Position numbers and translations under genes: made by a program
Assembly (NCBI GenBank): GCA_015680685.1
Contig: MNCI01003419.1
Coordinates: forward strand, 294,359-358,358
DNA from: Gnetum montanum
Lineage: Eukaryota; Streptophyta; Gnetopsida; Gnetales; Gnetaceae
DNA length: 64,000 nt
Direction: 5' to 3'
In this document: piece by piece, positions 21,864 to 32,061 of the stretch
Position numbering within the stretch: the stretch's first letter is position 1
Layout: every line of letters starts with the position of its first letter
Notes under the pieces: model-generated
What the model saw: only the letters and a program-made list of their open reading frames with translations
What the model was told of the DNA's origin: nothing
Database searches by the model: none

Positions 21864-23307
21864 TGAAACACCACAAAATTCTGAGCTTAGTACTTATCCA
21901 ACAAGAATCGAGCTAAGTCATGACGTTCCCCTAGTATGACTAAAGCTTGAAGGCCCCACAAACAGCTTCAAGTAGAATCAAACTCAATGAAGAGCAGTTC
22001 CCTGGGACCTGTCGACGACCACGACCACATCTGCTACCAAAAAATAGCAACTTCGGGGCTCAAGATACTTAATCTTTACTAAGTATGCATTCTCAGCGTA
22101 TACGCCCAACATACATTCACAGCGTATACGCCCAGCATACATTCACAGCGTATACGCCCGACGTACACGCCTCACATGTACACTCAGCATGTATGACTGG
22201 CGTATACGTCCAGTATGCAACCCCCGAAGATGGTAAGGAAGCAGCACTACAGAGCAAGACTTTGTACAGAGTATTAACTCACATGGATAGAGCAATCATC
22301 AGATGTTGACATCATGCATTCTGAAGTTCATACGCTGAGCATGCATGCCCTATACACCCAGCGTATACGCCCAGCATGTACAAAGTGTACAACAAATGTC
22401 AGATCAATGTTAACCGAGCTGAACATCTATAGGCAACATCTTCATGGCATCCGAATTCAAATTTGAAGGCCGAAGGACTTCTTTAACTTTGATCAAGTCT
22501 GTACGTCTAGGTCATACGCCCAGCGTGTATACGCTGGCGTATAACGGTATACGCTAGTGTATAACAGTATACGCTGGCATGTAGTAGTATACACCGGTGT
22601 GCAGCACGTTGTATACTTGTAAATCTCACTCTTTTGAGCCCGGTCAACACACTACATGTCACCTGAACCGAGAGTCCAGCACTCCACAGCCAATCATCCC
22701 CCTCAAAACCCGAGTCCCATGTCTCGACTGGTATAAAAACCATGATTTTTCATTAGAGAAGGGGGGCAATTTTTGAGTGAAAACCAGAGAAAAACAAAGA
22801 GACAGAGACGCTAAGAAACTAGAGCTAAAACCCTGTACGCTGGATCTCGACCCTGCACGCTGAACATACAGCTTTTACGCTGTGCCTGCAGTTGAACCCT
22901 GCACATAGTCATCCCTGCATTCATTGAGGCTCTTCGTCTGCCTTGTGTCAGGCCCACAACTGCATCTAGACTGGTGCATTGTAATTTTTATTATGTAATA
23001 CTATTGCTGCATTTTTGGCCAAGTTTTGTTACAGTTTTCGTTCGTTCTTGTGTGCTTACTGTCTACATTCTTGTACGTTTACGCTTGATTTTACATCTGT
23101 TACGCCATTTACATATAACCCAGCGTACAGTATATCGGTGTACATTCGGGGAAATCCTTGCCTAATCCATGTGCGGACCACTCAAGGTACTCTGCCTTCG
23201 TTAATTCCAGCTTGCCCTCAAGCGAAGGTAGGGTCTTTTGTGCGTGTCCATGGATCTCTAGGTTTCTGTTTCATTCCAGCCGGAGATTGATGATTTTGGA
23301 TAGTACA
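21864..23307 (+). repeat. 5' LTR of element C (1444 bp)
   Basis: U3 is filled with short imperfect repeats built on the palindrome GCGTATACGC (about 22095-22220, 22330-22380 and 22500-22620). A TATA box (GGTATAAAAACC) lies at about 22731-22742, so transcription should start near 22765. The LTR ends TACA, four bases before the Ala-Met-like AATGG of the PBS region. Confidence 0.93.
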
Positions 23308-23312
23308 GAAAA

Positions 23313-23331
23313 TGGCGCTAGAAGGAGGGCC
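23313..23331 (+). other. Primer-binding site of element C
   Basis: TGGCGCTAGAAGGAGGGCC starts five bases after the 5' LTR. It has the TGG start expected for pairing with a tRNA 3' CCA end. The tRNA was not assigned. Confidence 0.7.
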
Positions 23332-23384
23332 TGACTTATTTTTTGTTTAATCGAAACGCTAATCATGTTACCTGTTCAAACACA

Positions 23385-23475
23385 GTGTTTACGCTGCTAC
23401 AGTGTTGACGCTGCTACAGTGTCTACGCTGCTATAGTGTTTACGCTGCTATAGTACCGCTACAGTGTTTTTTCAA
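23385..23475 (+). repeat. Minisatellite in the leader of element C
   Basis: Four to five units of about 19 bp (TTTACGCTGCTACAGTG with T/G/C and C/T variants) lie between the PBS and the gag start. Confidence 0.8.
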
Positions 23476-23824
23476 TAAAAACACACAAAACACATTCATT
23501 TTAAAGCCGAATTCGCCGAAATTTGCACCTAACATCAAGCCGGTCTAAGTACTAATGGCCACCGACATGGATCACCTTGTCCAAGGCATACAATACACAC
23601 AACATAATGATTCCGAGATGACTTCCTCTTACCCGAGATCGCCATTCGTGTACGACTACGGTTCATAATTTCATACTTAGCCAAATTTTCTCCCGTTTAC
23701 GCTGTACACTCTGGACACTTAGAAAAAATTTTCAGTGTTCACACGCCGGACACGCTGCACACTTAGCTCGAAACACACTTGGAACTTGTTAGCTAGCTCA
23801 TATGCTGCCTTGTCACACATCACC

Positions 23825-24433
23825 ATGGAGTCATCCCAGACCTCTAATGCACACACCTTTGTAATCCTCACACAGGAACAATACAACTTTATCTGTGTGA
23901 AGATTCAGGCCAACCTTCCTCTGGACACCATAGAACAAGAGGCAAAACGAGACTTCGAGCGCATATACATGGGAGGTCATGAATTCGTCCCCTCTGTATA
24001 TGACATCATCCCCCTTTCTGATTCTCATCATAGGCTCATCTCCTAGCTTCTTCTGGCAAGGAGTCAAAACACATGGCGACCCAATGAGGAGCCCCAAAAC
24101 CAACATGATGTAGATGACTTCGAGGCACAATTTGAACCTGAGGATTCATACCACACCCTCAGTCCCCCTGCCTACATGAATCCATCACTCCATCCTCTCA
24201 TGGGATAAACGGCCACTCACCAAGTGTCAACGAGCATACAAGCACCAGTATCCCAACAGAGATTACCCACCCCCATCTCCACCCAGTACATACCGCACAC
24301 GCAAACGCATGGGGCCACTTTCACTACATCGGCCCCGCACATCCACGGTGTCACTTCATAGTTTGTGGCTAGGCAAGGAACCATACCTCTTGTTTAACAA
24401 CCCACTCACTTCAACATGCCACACCCCACAACC
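23825..24433 (+). pseudogene. Gag N-terminal part of element C
   Basis: Starts MESSQTSNAHTFVILTQEQY at ATG 23825 and reads in one frame towards the N run, with stops at 24044-24046 and at three later points. The visible part is the variable, Pro/Gln/Thr-rich N-terminal region of Tat-type gag. The sequence is cut by the gap at 24434. An open frame starting at 24309 in a different frame is not the gag frame here. Confidence 0.65.
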
Positions 24434-24630
24434 NNNNNNNNNNNNNNNNNNNNNNNNNNNNNNNNNNNNNNNNNNNNNNNNNNNNNNNNNNNNNNNNNNN
24501 NNNNNNNNNNNNNNNNNNNNNNNNNNNNNNNNNNNNNNNNNNNNNNNNNNNNNNNNNNNNNNNNNNNNNNNNNNNNNNNNNNNNNNNNNNNNNNNNNNNN
24601 NNNNNNNNNNNNNNNNNNNNNNNNNNNNNN
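24434..24630. other. Assembly gap (197 N) inside the gag of element C
   Basis: The N run removes the link between the gag N terminus and the capsid-like core, and the frame across it cannot be judged. Confidence 1.
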
Positions 24631-27191
24631 TTTCGATCAGAAACTCTATTGCTTCAAGCTTGGCCCATGCAATCTTGCGCGTGTTTGCTATGTCCTTAAC
24701 GAGTGTAGCCTTGGACTGGTACCGTGCCTTACCTCGTAACTCCATATCCTCTCTTGAGAATCTGTTACATCAGTTCGTTATTAGGTTTAAGTACAAAATG
24801 AAGCCTGAAGCAACCCTAGACACTCTGATACAGGTGAAACAAGCACCACTTGAGCCTGTGCAAAAGTTCATCCAACGATGGAGTGCAGCCCTTAACGAAC
24901 TTCATGAGCCCATCCCTGAAAAGTATTTGCTTACAATTTTGAAGGGAGCTGTGAATGACTTCATTAAGTCAAAACTGTACTACCTAAGCGCTCAAATGTT
25001 GAGCCAAGCGTTCACACAGATCAAGAACATTGAACAAGCTGCGCAAACTAGTAATGACCCCGCCTATGTGGCTTACAAGAACCAACACATTGCCAAACAA
25101 CAGACAACAACAGAAACTATAGCCGCAAGCACAAAAACAACAAATACCAGTACCAACCCACCTGCAAAAATAGGGGCCATCTTAAGGTCCAATTTTCAAC
25201 ACAAGGATCGCTCTAAGTACACACCGCTACCTGTGCAACCTTCGGAACTACTAGAGCAACTCCTTAAAGCCGGGAAAATCCAATACAAACACGTAACGGA
25301 GAATGCTCACCGTCAACATGATAGGTACTGCGAGCTACTGAGAAACCCCACCTTAGCAGCACAAAATGAGCCCCTGGTTCCATGACATTTCAAGTTAGAC
25401 CAATTCTGCCATTACCACCAGATGTCTGGTCACAATACCAACACCTGTTGTGCGTTAAAGGATGATCTACAAGCAATGATAGAACAAGGCCAACTCAACG
25501 TCAACACCCTGAATCAACCCAGCACAAATGATGCCTCCTATGTCATAAACTCCATTGGCATAGATAGTAAGCCTAAACCTGTGCGGCAACCTTTTGTGAT
25601 CCATGTGCCTCCCAGCAAGGCAATGATCCCCTCTACCTCTATGAGCAAGAGACCTCCCATCATCACCAAGGTGCCACCGAGTGCACCGACGACACCCTTT
25701 GTGGTCAAGGTACCACCACCTTATACGTCCGCTAAGATGTTAAATTGGCCAGATGCAACACAATCCCAAGCACTGAAGACACCCTTTGTGGTCAAAGTAC
25801 CACCACAGTCGTCCGCTAAAACGTTAAACTGGCATGTTGCACCAACGACAACAACAAAGAAACCTTTTGCTATCAAGGTGCCACAACAGGCTAGTCAAAC
25901 AACAACAACACCTCCTAAACTCCCATTTGTCATAAAAGTGCCACCACGCGATGGCCCCTCACTTACCCTGAGCCCAACCATAGGAAACGTCTCAACCTCT
26001 CCTTCCTTAAGAGTCAACCTTGCCAACAACATGGATAAGCCTACCAAATGGCAGCAGAAGAGGACAAACGAACAACGAACAACACCCACAGCTGAAAAAA
26101 AGGACACACCTAGTATACAACAACTAAACACTAGGGGCCCTACCCCTAATCCCAGACAAACTAGGCCCAAGCCCTCAACCCATACAGAGACAACCAACAC
26201 AACGGCAGACAACACAGACTTTGTAGCTACACTGGCCCAGATGAAACAAACGCTCAAACAAAAGAACACAACCATGAGCTTGTACGATTTGGTCATGACA
26301 TCATTGGCTCATCGCGAAGCCTTAGCACAAACGTTAGCATCCATTCCTGTTACAGAGGACATCCCTACTAACATGGAATCCATCCGTGCAACGATTTCAC
26401 AACACACCCCACAAGGATTAGGTTCAAACACCTTAGCCTTTCGTGATGATGCAGTTAAATGTAACCCTGAACGAGAGGAAGTCACAATAGCTCCATTATC
26501 GATTAGTGTATGTGTTGGGCAATGTACCATTCGTAGAGTGCACGTTGATGATGGTGCAGCAACAAACGTAGTTCTATACTCCGTCATATACAAACTAGGC
26601 ATGGCGGATGAGATCATGCCAACAGAAACCACGTGTTTAAAATCTTTCAATGAATCATGTGTCACAGTTAAGGGCACAATCAACTTAGCCTTTGTGGCAG
26701 GAGAACAATTCCCCACCAGCGCGAAATTCACTGTCATAGAAGAGATGCCCAGTTTCAACATGATTCTTGGTAGACCTTGGCTAGCACAACAACGAGCTAT
26801 TTCCTCACTGATACATCAAGAAATCCACCTTCCATACGAAGGTGGACAAGTCATTATACATGGCGAAAACACTCCCTTTCAAGCTAACCACAACATAGAC
26901 ATGTCACAGGTCTTGAGAGAGGAGCCTCTTGAAGCAACACCCACAACAACAAACATAACACCTAGAGCTAAAACACCCGAACGAGGGGTAAAAACTGAAA
27001 GCCTCCCAGAGCAAACTAGCATGCCTCCTAGACCATGTCTAACTAAGAAACAACCACATAATCAAGATCCCCCTGCGGCCAAAGACACGTCTGATCTCCG
27101 CCCACTCTTCACCTTTTTTTGTTGTGCATACATCACCTTAGTTTGTATTGTATTAGCTTACGCATTCTCTCATGGCCCGAAAAGGCCTTAA
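24631..27191 (+). CDS. Gag-protease polyprotein of element C, with one in-frame TGA
   Basis: After the gap one frame runs to 27191, broken only by TGA at 25383-25385. Order: gag core with SVALDWYRALPRNSISSLENL and FKYKMKPEATLDTLIQVKQ; an Asn/Thr-rich linker; zinc knuckle FCHYHQMSGHNTNTCCALKDDL just after the TGA; five or six PFV(V/I)KVPP repeats at about 25590-25950; the conserved SLYDLVMTSLAHREAL; a retropepsin core with DDGAATNV (catalytic Asp in DDGA) and MILGRPWLA; and a C terminus ending in a hydrophobic segment (LFTFFCCAYITLVCIVLAYAF). Tat elements normally continue into RT, but here the protein ends. The TGA may be a CGA-to-TGA mutation or a readthrough site. Apart from it the frame is intact, so the element may still supply Gag. 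Confidence 0.85.
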
Positions 27192-27331
27192 ACTACCACC
27201 ATTTCACATTATTTTCTATTTATTGGTGCATTTTAGTTCATGTTTTCTGCAGTTGCTATTTAATATTTTTTTCTCTAGTAGCTTTTGTTTACAAGATCAT
27301 ACAGACGCACACGCATGCATCCACACAGAGC

Positions 27332-28080
27332 AGTCTTGGCATCACGATGGTAAACTGATACCATAGCTTGTCCTGGCATCACGACGGTAAACTGATACGA
27401 CAGCTCGTCCTGGCATCACGATGGTAAATTGATATCACAGCTCGTCTTGGCATCACGACGGTAAAATGATACCACAGCTCGTCCTGGCATCACGATGGTA
27501 AATTGATACCACAGCTCGTCCTGGCATTACGACGGTAAACTAATACCACAGCTCGTCCTGGCATCACGATGGTAAACTGATACCACAGGTTGTCTTGGCA
27601 TCACGACGGTAAAATGATACCACAGCTCGTCCTGGCATCACGATGGTAAATTGATACCACAGCTCGTCCTGGCATTACGACGGTAAACTAATACCACAGC
27701 TCGTCCTGGCATCACGATGGTAAACTGATACCACATCTCGTCCTGGCATCATGACGGTAAACTGATACGACAGCTCGTCCTAGAATCACGACGGTAAACT
27801 AATACCACAGCTCGTCCTGGAATCATGACGATAAACTGGTACCACAGAGTGTCTGCAATGAAAATAAACTAGCACTCATCTGACACGATAGTAAACTACC
27901 ATAGTCACATTCACCAGAGTCCTCTAAGACTATAAACTGGTTTGCCTCTTCATGGTCTGCCAAGACTAGAAATTGGTAATGTACCGTCCGCCACGACACT
28001 AAACGGGAAATGTCCAACGGGTCATGACATAAAACTAACCCATGACAGTCAGCTACGACTATAAATTGGTAATTTTCTCT
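27332..28080 (+). repeat. 37-bp satellite array in the 3' region of element C
   Basis: About 14 units of 37 bp (CCTGGCATCACGAYGGTAAA, then CTGATACCACAGCTCGT) run from 27332 to 27850, then decay into loosely related units to about 28080. Units alternate GATGG and GACGG, giving a 74-bp dimer. Four consecutive units (CTTGGC, CATCAC, CATTAC, CATCAC types) are repeated as a 148-bp block. Tat-lineage elements are known for satellite-like tandem repeats between pol and the 3' LTR. Confidence 0.95.
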
Positions 28081-28639
28081 CTGGTACCTCGATCTGTGGC
28101 TGCATCCCAACTTCATCAGAGCCACCGCATCAGTCGCCATCGGTCGATCCTACCAACATTGCCGCCGTTCATATACCATGCCTGAAATCTCATCTGGCGC
28201 TTTAGTTTCATTGGTAGCTGTTTAAGTCTAAGCTTGCTTACTCACTCATGGTTTTCTTGTCTTCTTGGAGTTGTGTTTGCAGGATGACACTCAGAGGTAT
28301 TCATACGAGAATGCGCTGCATTCATAAGCAGTAAGGTGAGACGTTATTCACAACACACATGGCAAGATTAAATCAAGCCATTCACTAGTACATCTCCCGT
28401 TACATGTCACACCTATCCCTCAACATCTCCTACTTGGTTACATCCCGAACACACCTAGTACAACCCAAAACATTGAACATACTGTTGCATGCTACGCCAC
28501 TCTTAGGCGATTGCAAACCACAACATGGCATTTGAGCATGTGCAAAAAAAAAAAAAACGTCGTCCCTTCCCACATGAAACACAAAATGGGACGACAGTTG
28601 CCTCAAAAGCAAACGCTCATGTCTAAAACAATCAAGTAA

Positions 28640-28812
28640 CATCCCGTTGCATGGCTTTGGCTTTCCGCCAACAGGTTTCCCCTAAACACTAAATAAGGGC
28701 CTTGTTCCTCCAAAGGACGTAACACATCATCACGTGGCTTTGGTTTTGCCAACAAGTCCTCTTGAACACTAAGCAAGAGTCTTGTACCGCCAAAGGATGT
28801 ACACATCATGTT
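28640..28812 (+). repeat. Tandem duplication of about 88 bp before the 3' LTR of C
   Basis: Two units share TGGCTTTGGYTTTSCCAACA, AACACTAARYAAG and CCKCCAAAGGAYGTA with CACATCAT. They lie in non-coding DNA between the satellite array and the polypurine tract. Confidence 0.75.
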
Positions 28813-29075
28813 TTGATCCTAAGAAGATAAGCATGATCTGCACACATACCCAGACATCCTCTTCATCACACCACGAGCCCTTCATTGGTTACCAATCCCT
28901 ACAGTTTCCATTTCCCTATCAAACATAAATTTCACTTCCCTAATCCTATGTACTACTGAAAATGGTATGATGAAGTTTAGCTAGGTGGCATAGGACAATG
29001 TCTCTATCAAGTTACTTGTGGTGTTTTGCACTTCTTTGTCGACGCTTCTCGGGTCGATTCCTCCAAGCGTCAACA

Positions 29076-29087
29076 AAGAGGGGCCAA
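29076..29087 (+). other. Polypurine tract of element C
   Basis: AAAGAGGGGCCAA immediately precedes the 3' LTR. It is the expected plus-strand primer. Confidence 0.6.
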
Positions 29088-30514
29088 TGAAACACCGCAA
29101 AATTCTGAGCTTAGTACTTTTCCAACAAGAATCAAGCTAAGTCATGACGTTCCCCCAGCATGACTAAAGCTTGAAGGCCCCATAGACAGCTTCAAGTAGA
29201 ATTGAACTCAACGAAGAGTAGTTCCCTGGGACCCGCCGACGACCACGACCACATCTTCTACCAAAAAATGGCAACTTCGGGGTTCAAAATACTTAATCTT
29301 TGCTAAGTATGCATTCTCAGCGTATATGCCCAACATTCACAGCGTATACACCTGGCGTATACGCCCAGCATATATTCACAGCGTATACGCCCAGCGTACA
29401 TGTCTCACATGTACACTCAGCATGTATGACTGGCGTATACGCCCGGTATGCAACCCCCGAAGACGGCAAGGAAGCAGCATTAAAGAGCAAGAATTTGTAC
29501 AGAGTATCAACTCACACGGACAAAGCAATCATCAGATGTTGACATCATGCATTCTGAAGTTCATACGCTGAGCATGCACACCCTATACGCCCAGGGTATA
29601 CGCTCGGCGTAGACGCCCAACATGTACAAAGTGTACAACCGGTGTCAGATCAATGTCAACCAAGCTGAACATCTATAGGCAGCATCTTCATGGCATCCGA
29701 ATTCAAATATGAAGGCTGAAGGACTTCTTTAGCTTTGATCAAGTTTGTACGCCCAGGTCATACGCCCAGCATGTATACGCTGGCGTGTAGCAGTATACGC
29801 CGGCGTGCAGCACGCTGTATACTTGTAAATCTCACTCTTTCGAGCCTGGTCAACATGCCACATGTCACCCGACCCGAGAGTCCAGCACTCCACATCCAAT
29901 CATCCCCCTCAAAATCCGAGTCCCACGTCTTGACTGGTATAAAAACCCTGATTTTTCATTAGAGAAGGGGGGTAATTTTTGAGCGAAAACTAGAGAAAAA
30001 CAAAGAGACAGAGACTCTAAGAAACCAGAGCTAAAACCTTATACGCTGGATCTCGACCCTGCACGTTGAGCATATAGCTTTTACGCTGTGCCTGCAGTTG
30101 AACCCAACACATAGTCATCCCTGCATTCACCAGGGCTCTTCATCTGCCTTGTGTCAGACCCACAACTGCATTTAGAACGGTGCATTGTAATTTTTATTAT
30201 GCAATACTATTGCTGCATTTTTGGCCAACATTTGTTACAGTTTTCACTCATTCTTGTGTGCTTACTGTTTACATTCTTGTACGTTTACGCTCGATTTTAC
30301 ATCTGTTACGCCGTTTACGTATAACCCAGCATACAGTATATCGGTGTACGTTCGGGGAAATCCTTGCCTAATCTGCATGCAGACCACTCAAGGTACTCTA
30401 CCTTCGTTAATTCCAGCTTGCCCTCAAGCGAAGGTAGGATCTTCTGTGCGTGTCCATGGATCTCTAGGTTTCTGTTTCATTCCAGCCGGAGACCCGACGA
30501 TTTCGGATAGTACA
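29088..30514 (+). repeat. 3' LTR of element C (1427 bp)
   Basis: Colinear with the 5' LTR, starting TGAAACACCGC and ending GATAGTACA, then TSD GTCTC. Differences are scattered substitutions and small length changes in the GTATAC-rich U3. TATA box at about 29938. Confidence 0.93.
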
Positions 30515-30519
30515 GTCTC

Positions 30520-31063
30520 GGTGTAAGGTCCATTGGCTGAGTTGTGATATGGCCAATATGGATTCTAGAGATATAACACTGGTGACTACCCAAGGTGTAG
30601 GGGTTAGGAAAAATAGAAAAAATTGGACCAGGGCCCCCATGACTAAGAGCGATCCTCTGGTAGCGATAGAATGGAAAAAGATAAGGAATAAGAAAGATGG
30701 AGAAAAAGGAAACAACGACAATGCCGATAAAATGGATGTCAGATATGGGAATGAACAAAACAAATGTTGATTGCAGCAATGTTTAAGGGAAAGAAGTTAA
30801 CTAGTGCACCAAATAGGAATGCCAGTGGGTCCTCTCCAAAGCAGGATCATGCCCTTGATGCCCTGACAATCCCACATTCAAAGAGTTTGTAGGCTTTGGA
30901 AATGTCATTTGGAAGTAGGAGTTAAAGTCTTAACCATAAGAATTCACCAAAAAGAAAACAATGCATTAACCAAAATGTAGACTACTGATACAACCAACAA
31001 TGAGGTGGAAAATGGGGAAAGAATGATGAGGAGAAGAGAATGGAATGGAGTCCCAAGAACAAG
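30520..31063 (-). other. Internal segment of element A between nested elements C and B
   Basis: Non-coding. It contains the conserved block GTGGGTCCTCYCCAAAGCAGG (about 30815-30835) and ATGCCCTTG that also occur in B (about 35539) and G (about 58104). Confidence 0.7.
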
Positions 31064-31068
31064 GTGGT

Positions 31069-31880
31069 TGATGAGTGGTGAGGTACCCCTACACTCAACC
31101 ATATGAATATGAGCATTTCACATGTGATTTGGTCAAACTCCGCTGACGGGCTAGTTATGGTATCAAGACAGTTATCCTTAGGTCGCAGTTCGCTATCTTC
31201 CCATCTAGACTAGTGTTAACTTTGTCAAGTATGGTTCAGTCCAGGATGAGGTGTATGATGTGTTCCTATACTAACGCTACTCTTGGAGATAATGAAAAAT
31301 AATATTAACTAAGCCAAGAGAGAGAGAGAGAGTGAGAGAGAATCTACGGTAGCCTAAGTGTGATGAGCATCCATTCCTCAATCATCCGTACACATCTTGG
31401 ACCTCGTGCATGACTACCACTGGGATTACCAAGCGTAGATCCTAGGTATGCTACTGGGTTACCAAGTAGTCACACTTAAATGCTCGTAATTAAGTTGTAC
31501 TCATTCTGCGTTTAACAGAAGTTTAGGGCGAAGAGATATTAACTAAGAAAGTAGTAAATAACAATTAAATAAATAATTAAACTAAGTGAATGCTACAATG
31601 ATGAAGTAATCTCGATGTTTATTTTCGGTCATGTGTGTGTCCAAGTACATCACACTTGAATAAGGATGCCGTACAATTACAATCACCACACTGCGGGCAT
31701 ACACTGGGAGAGAAGGGTTAAGAGAAGAACTACATAAAACTTAACACTTAAACTAAGAATTGAAAAAACTGCCCATCAGAGCTGTCTACCTCTTATTTAT
31801 AGATGAGTAGATAGGCTGCGATATTGCATACGCGATATCACATATGCGATATCACGGTTAACTAAAATGGCGACTCATCA
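31069..31880 (-). repeat. 3' LTR of element B (812 bp)
   Basis: TGATGAGTGG...GACTCATCA on the plus strand. It keeps the U3 palindromes (GCGATATTGCATACGCGATA and CATATGCGATATCAC at about 31818-31856) that the 5' LTR has lost. The TATA box (minus TATAAATAA) is at about 31793-31801. An AG microsatellite lies at about 31318-31342. Confidence 0.92.
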
Positions 31881-32061
31881 TACCCCCACGATTGAATGAA
31901 AACTTGTCCTTGAGTTATAGTGAGAACAAGCTCTATTGATTACACATTGGATAGGTATAGGATTATTGAATGGTGAAAATGGGTTTATGCCGTAGTGTGT
32001 AATCAAAAACAAATTGAGACACAACACAAAGAATGCGCTACAACTACAAAATTGGTGGAAC

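Larger units (their letters stand above)
21864..30514 (+). mobile_element. Tat-like LTR element C (gag-protease only), inserted in element A
   Basis: It is bounded by LTRs of 1444 and 1427 bp, each TGAAACACC...TAGTACA, with a perfect 5-bp TSD GTCTC (21859-21863 and 30515-30519). Inside are a PBS, a gag-protease reading frame, a 37-bp satellite array in the 3' region and a polypurine tract. There is no RT, RNase H or integrase, so it is non-autonomous. The zinc knuckle (CHYHxxxGHxTxxC, then LKDDLQxMIxxG), the (S)LYDLVMTSLAHREAL motif and the 3' tandem repeats place it with the Tat/Ogre group of Ty3/gypsy. Both LTRs are still very similar, so the insertion is young compared with Z or D. Confidence 0.93.

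Noticed and set aside
24309-24433. Open frame starting MGPLSLHRPRTS as the gag start of element C
   Set aside because: It is in a different frame from the gag sequence before the gap and stays open only because it runs into the Ns.
27332-27850. CRISPR-like regular repeats
   Set aside because: Units are contiguous 37-bp tandem repeats without unique spacers, inside a plant retrotransposon.
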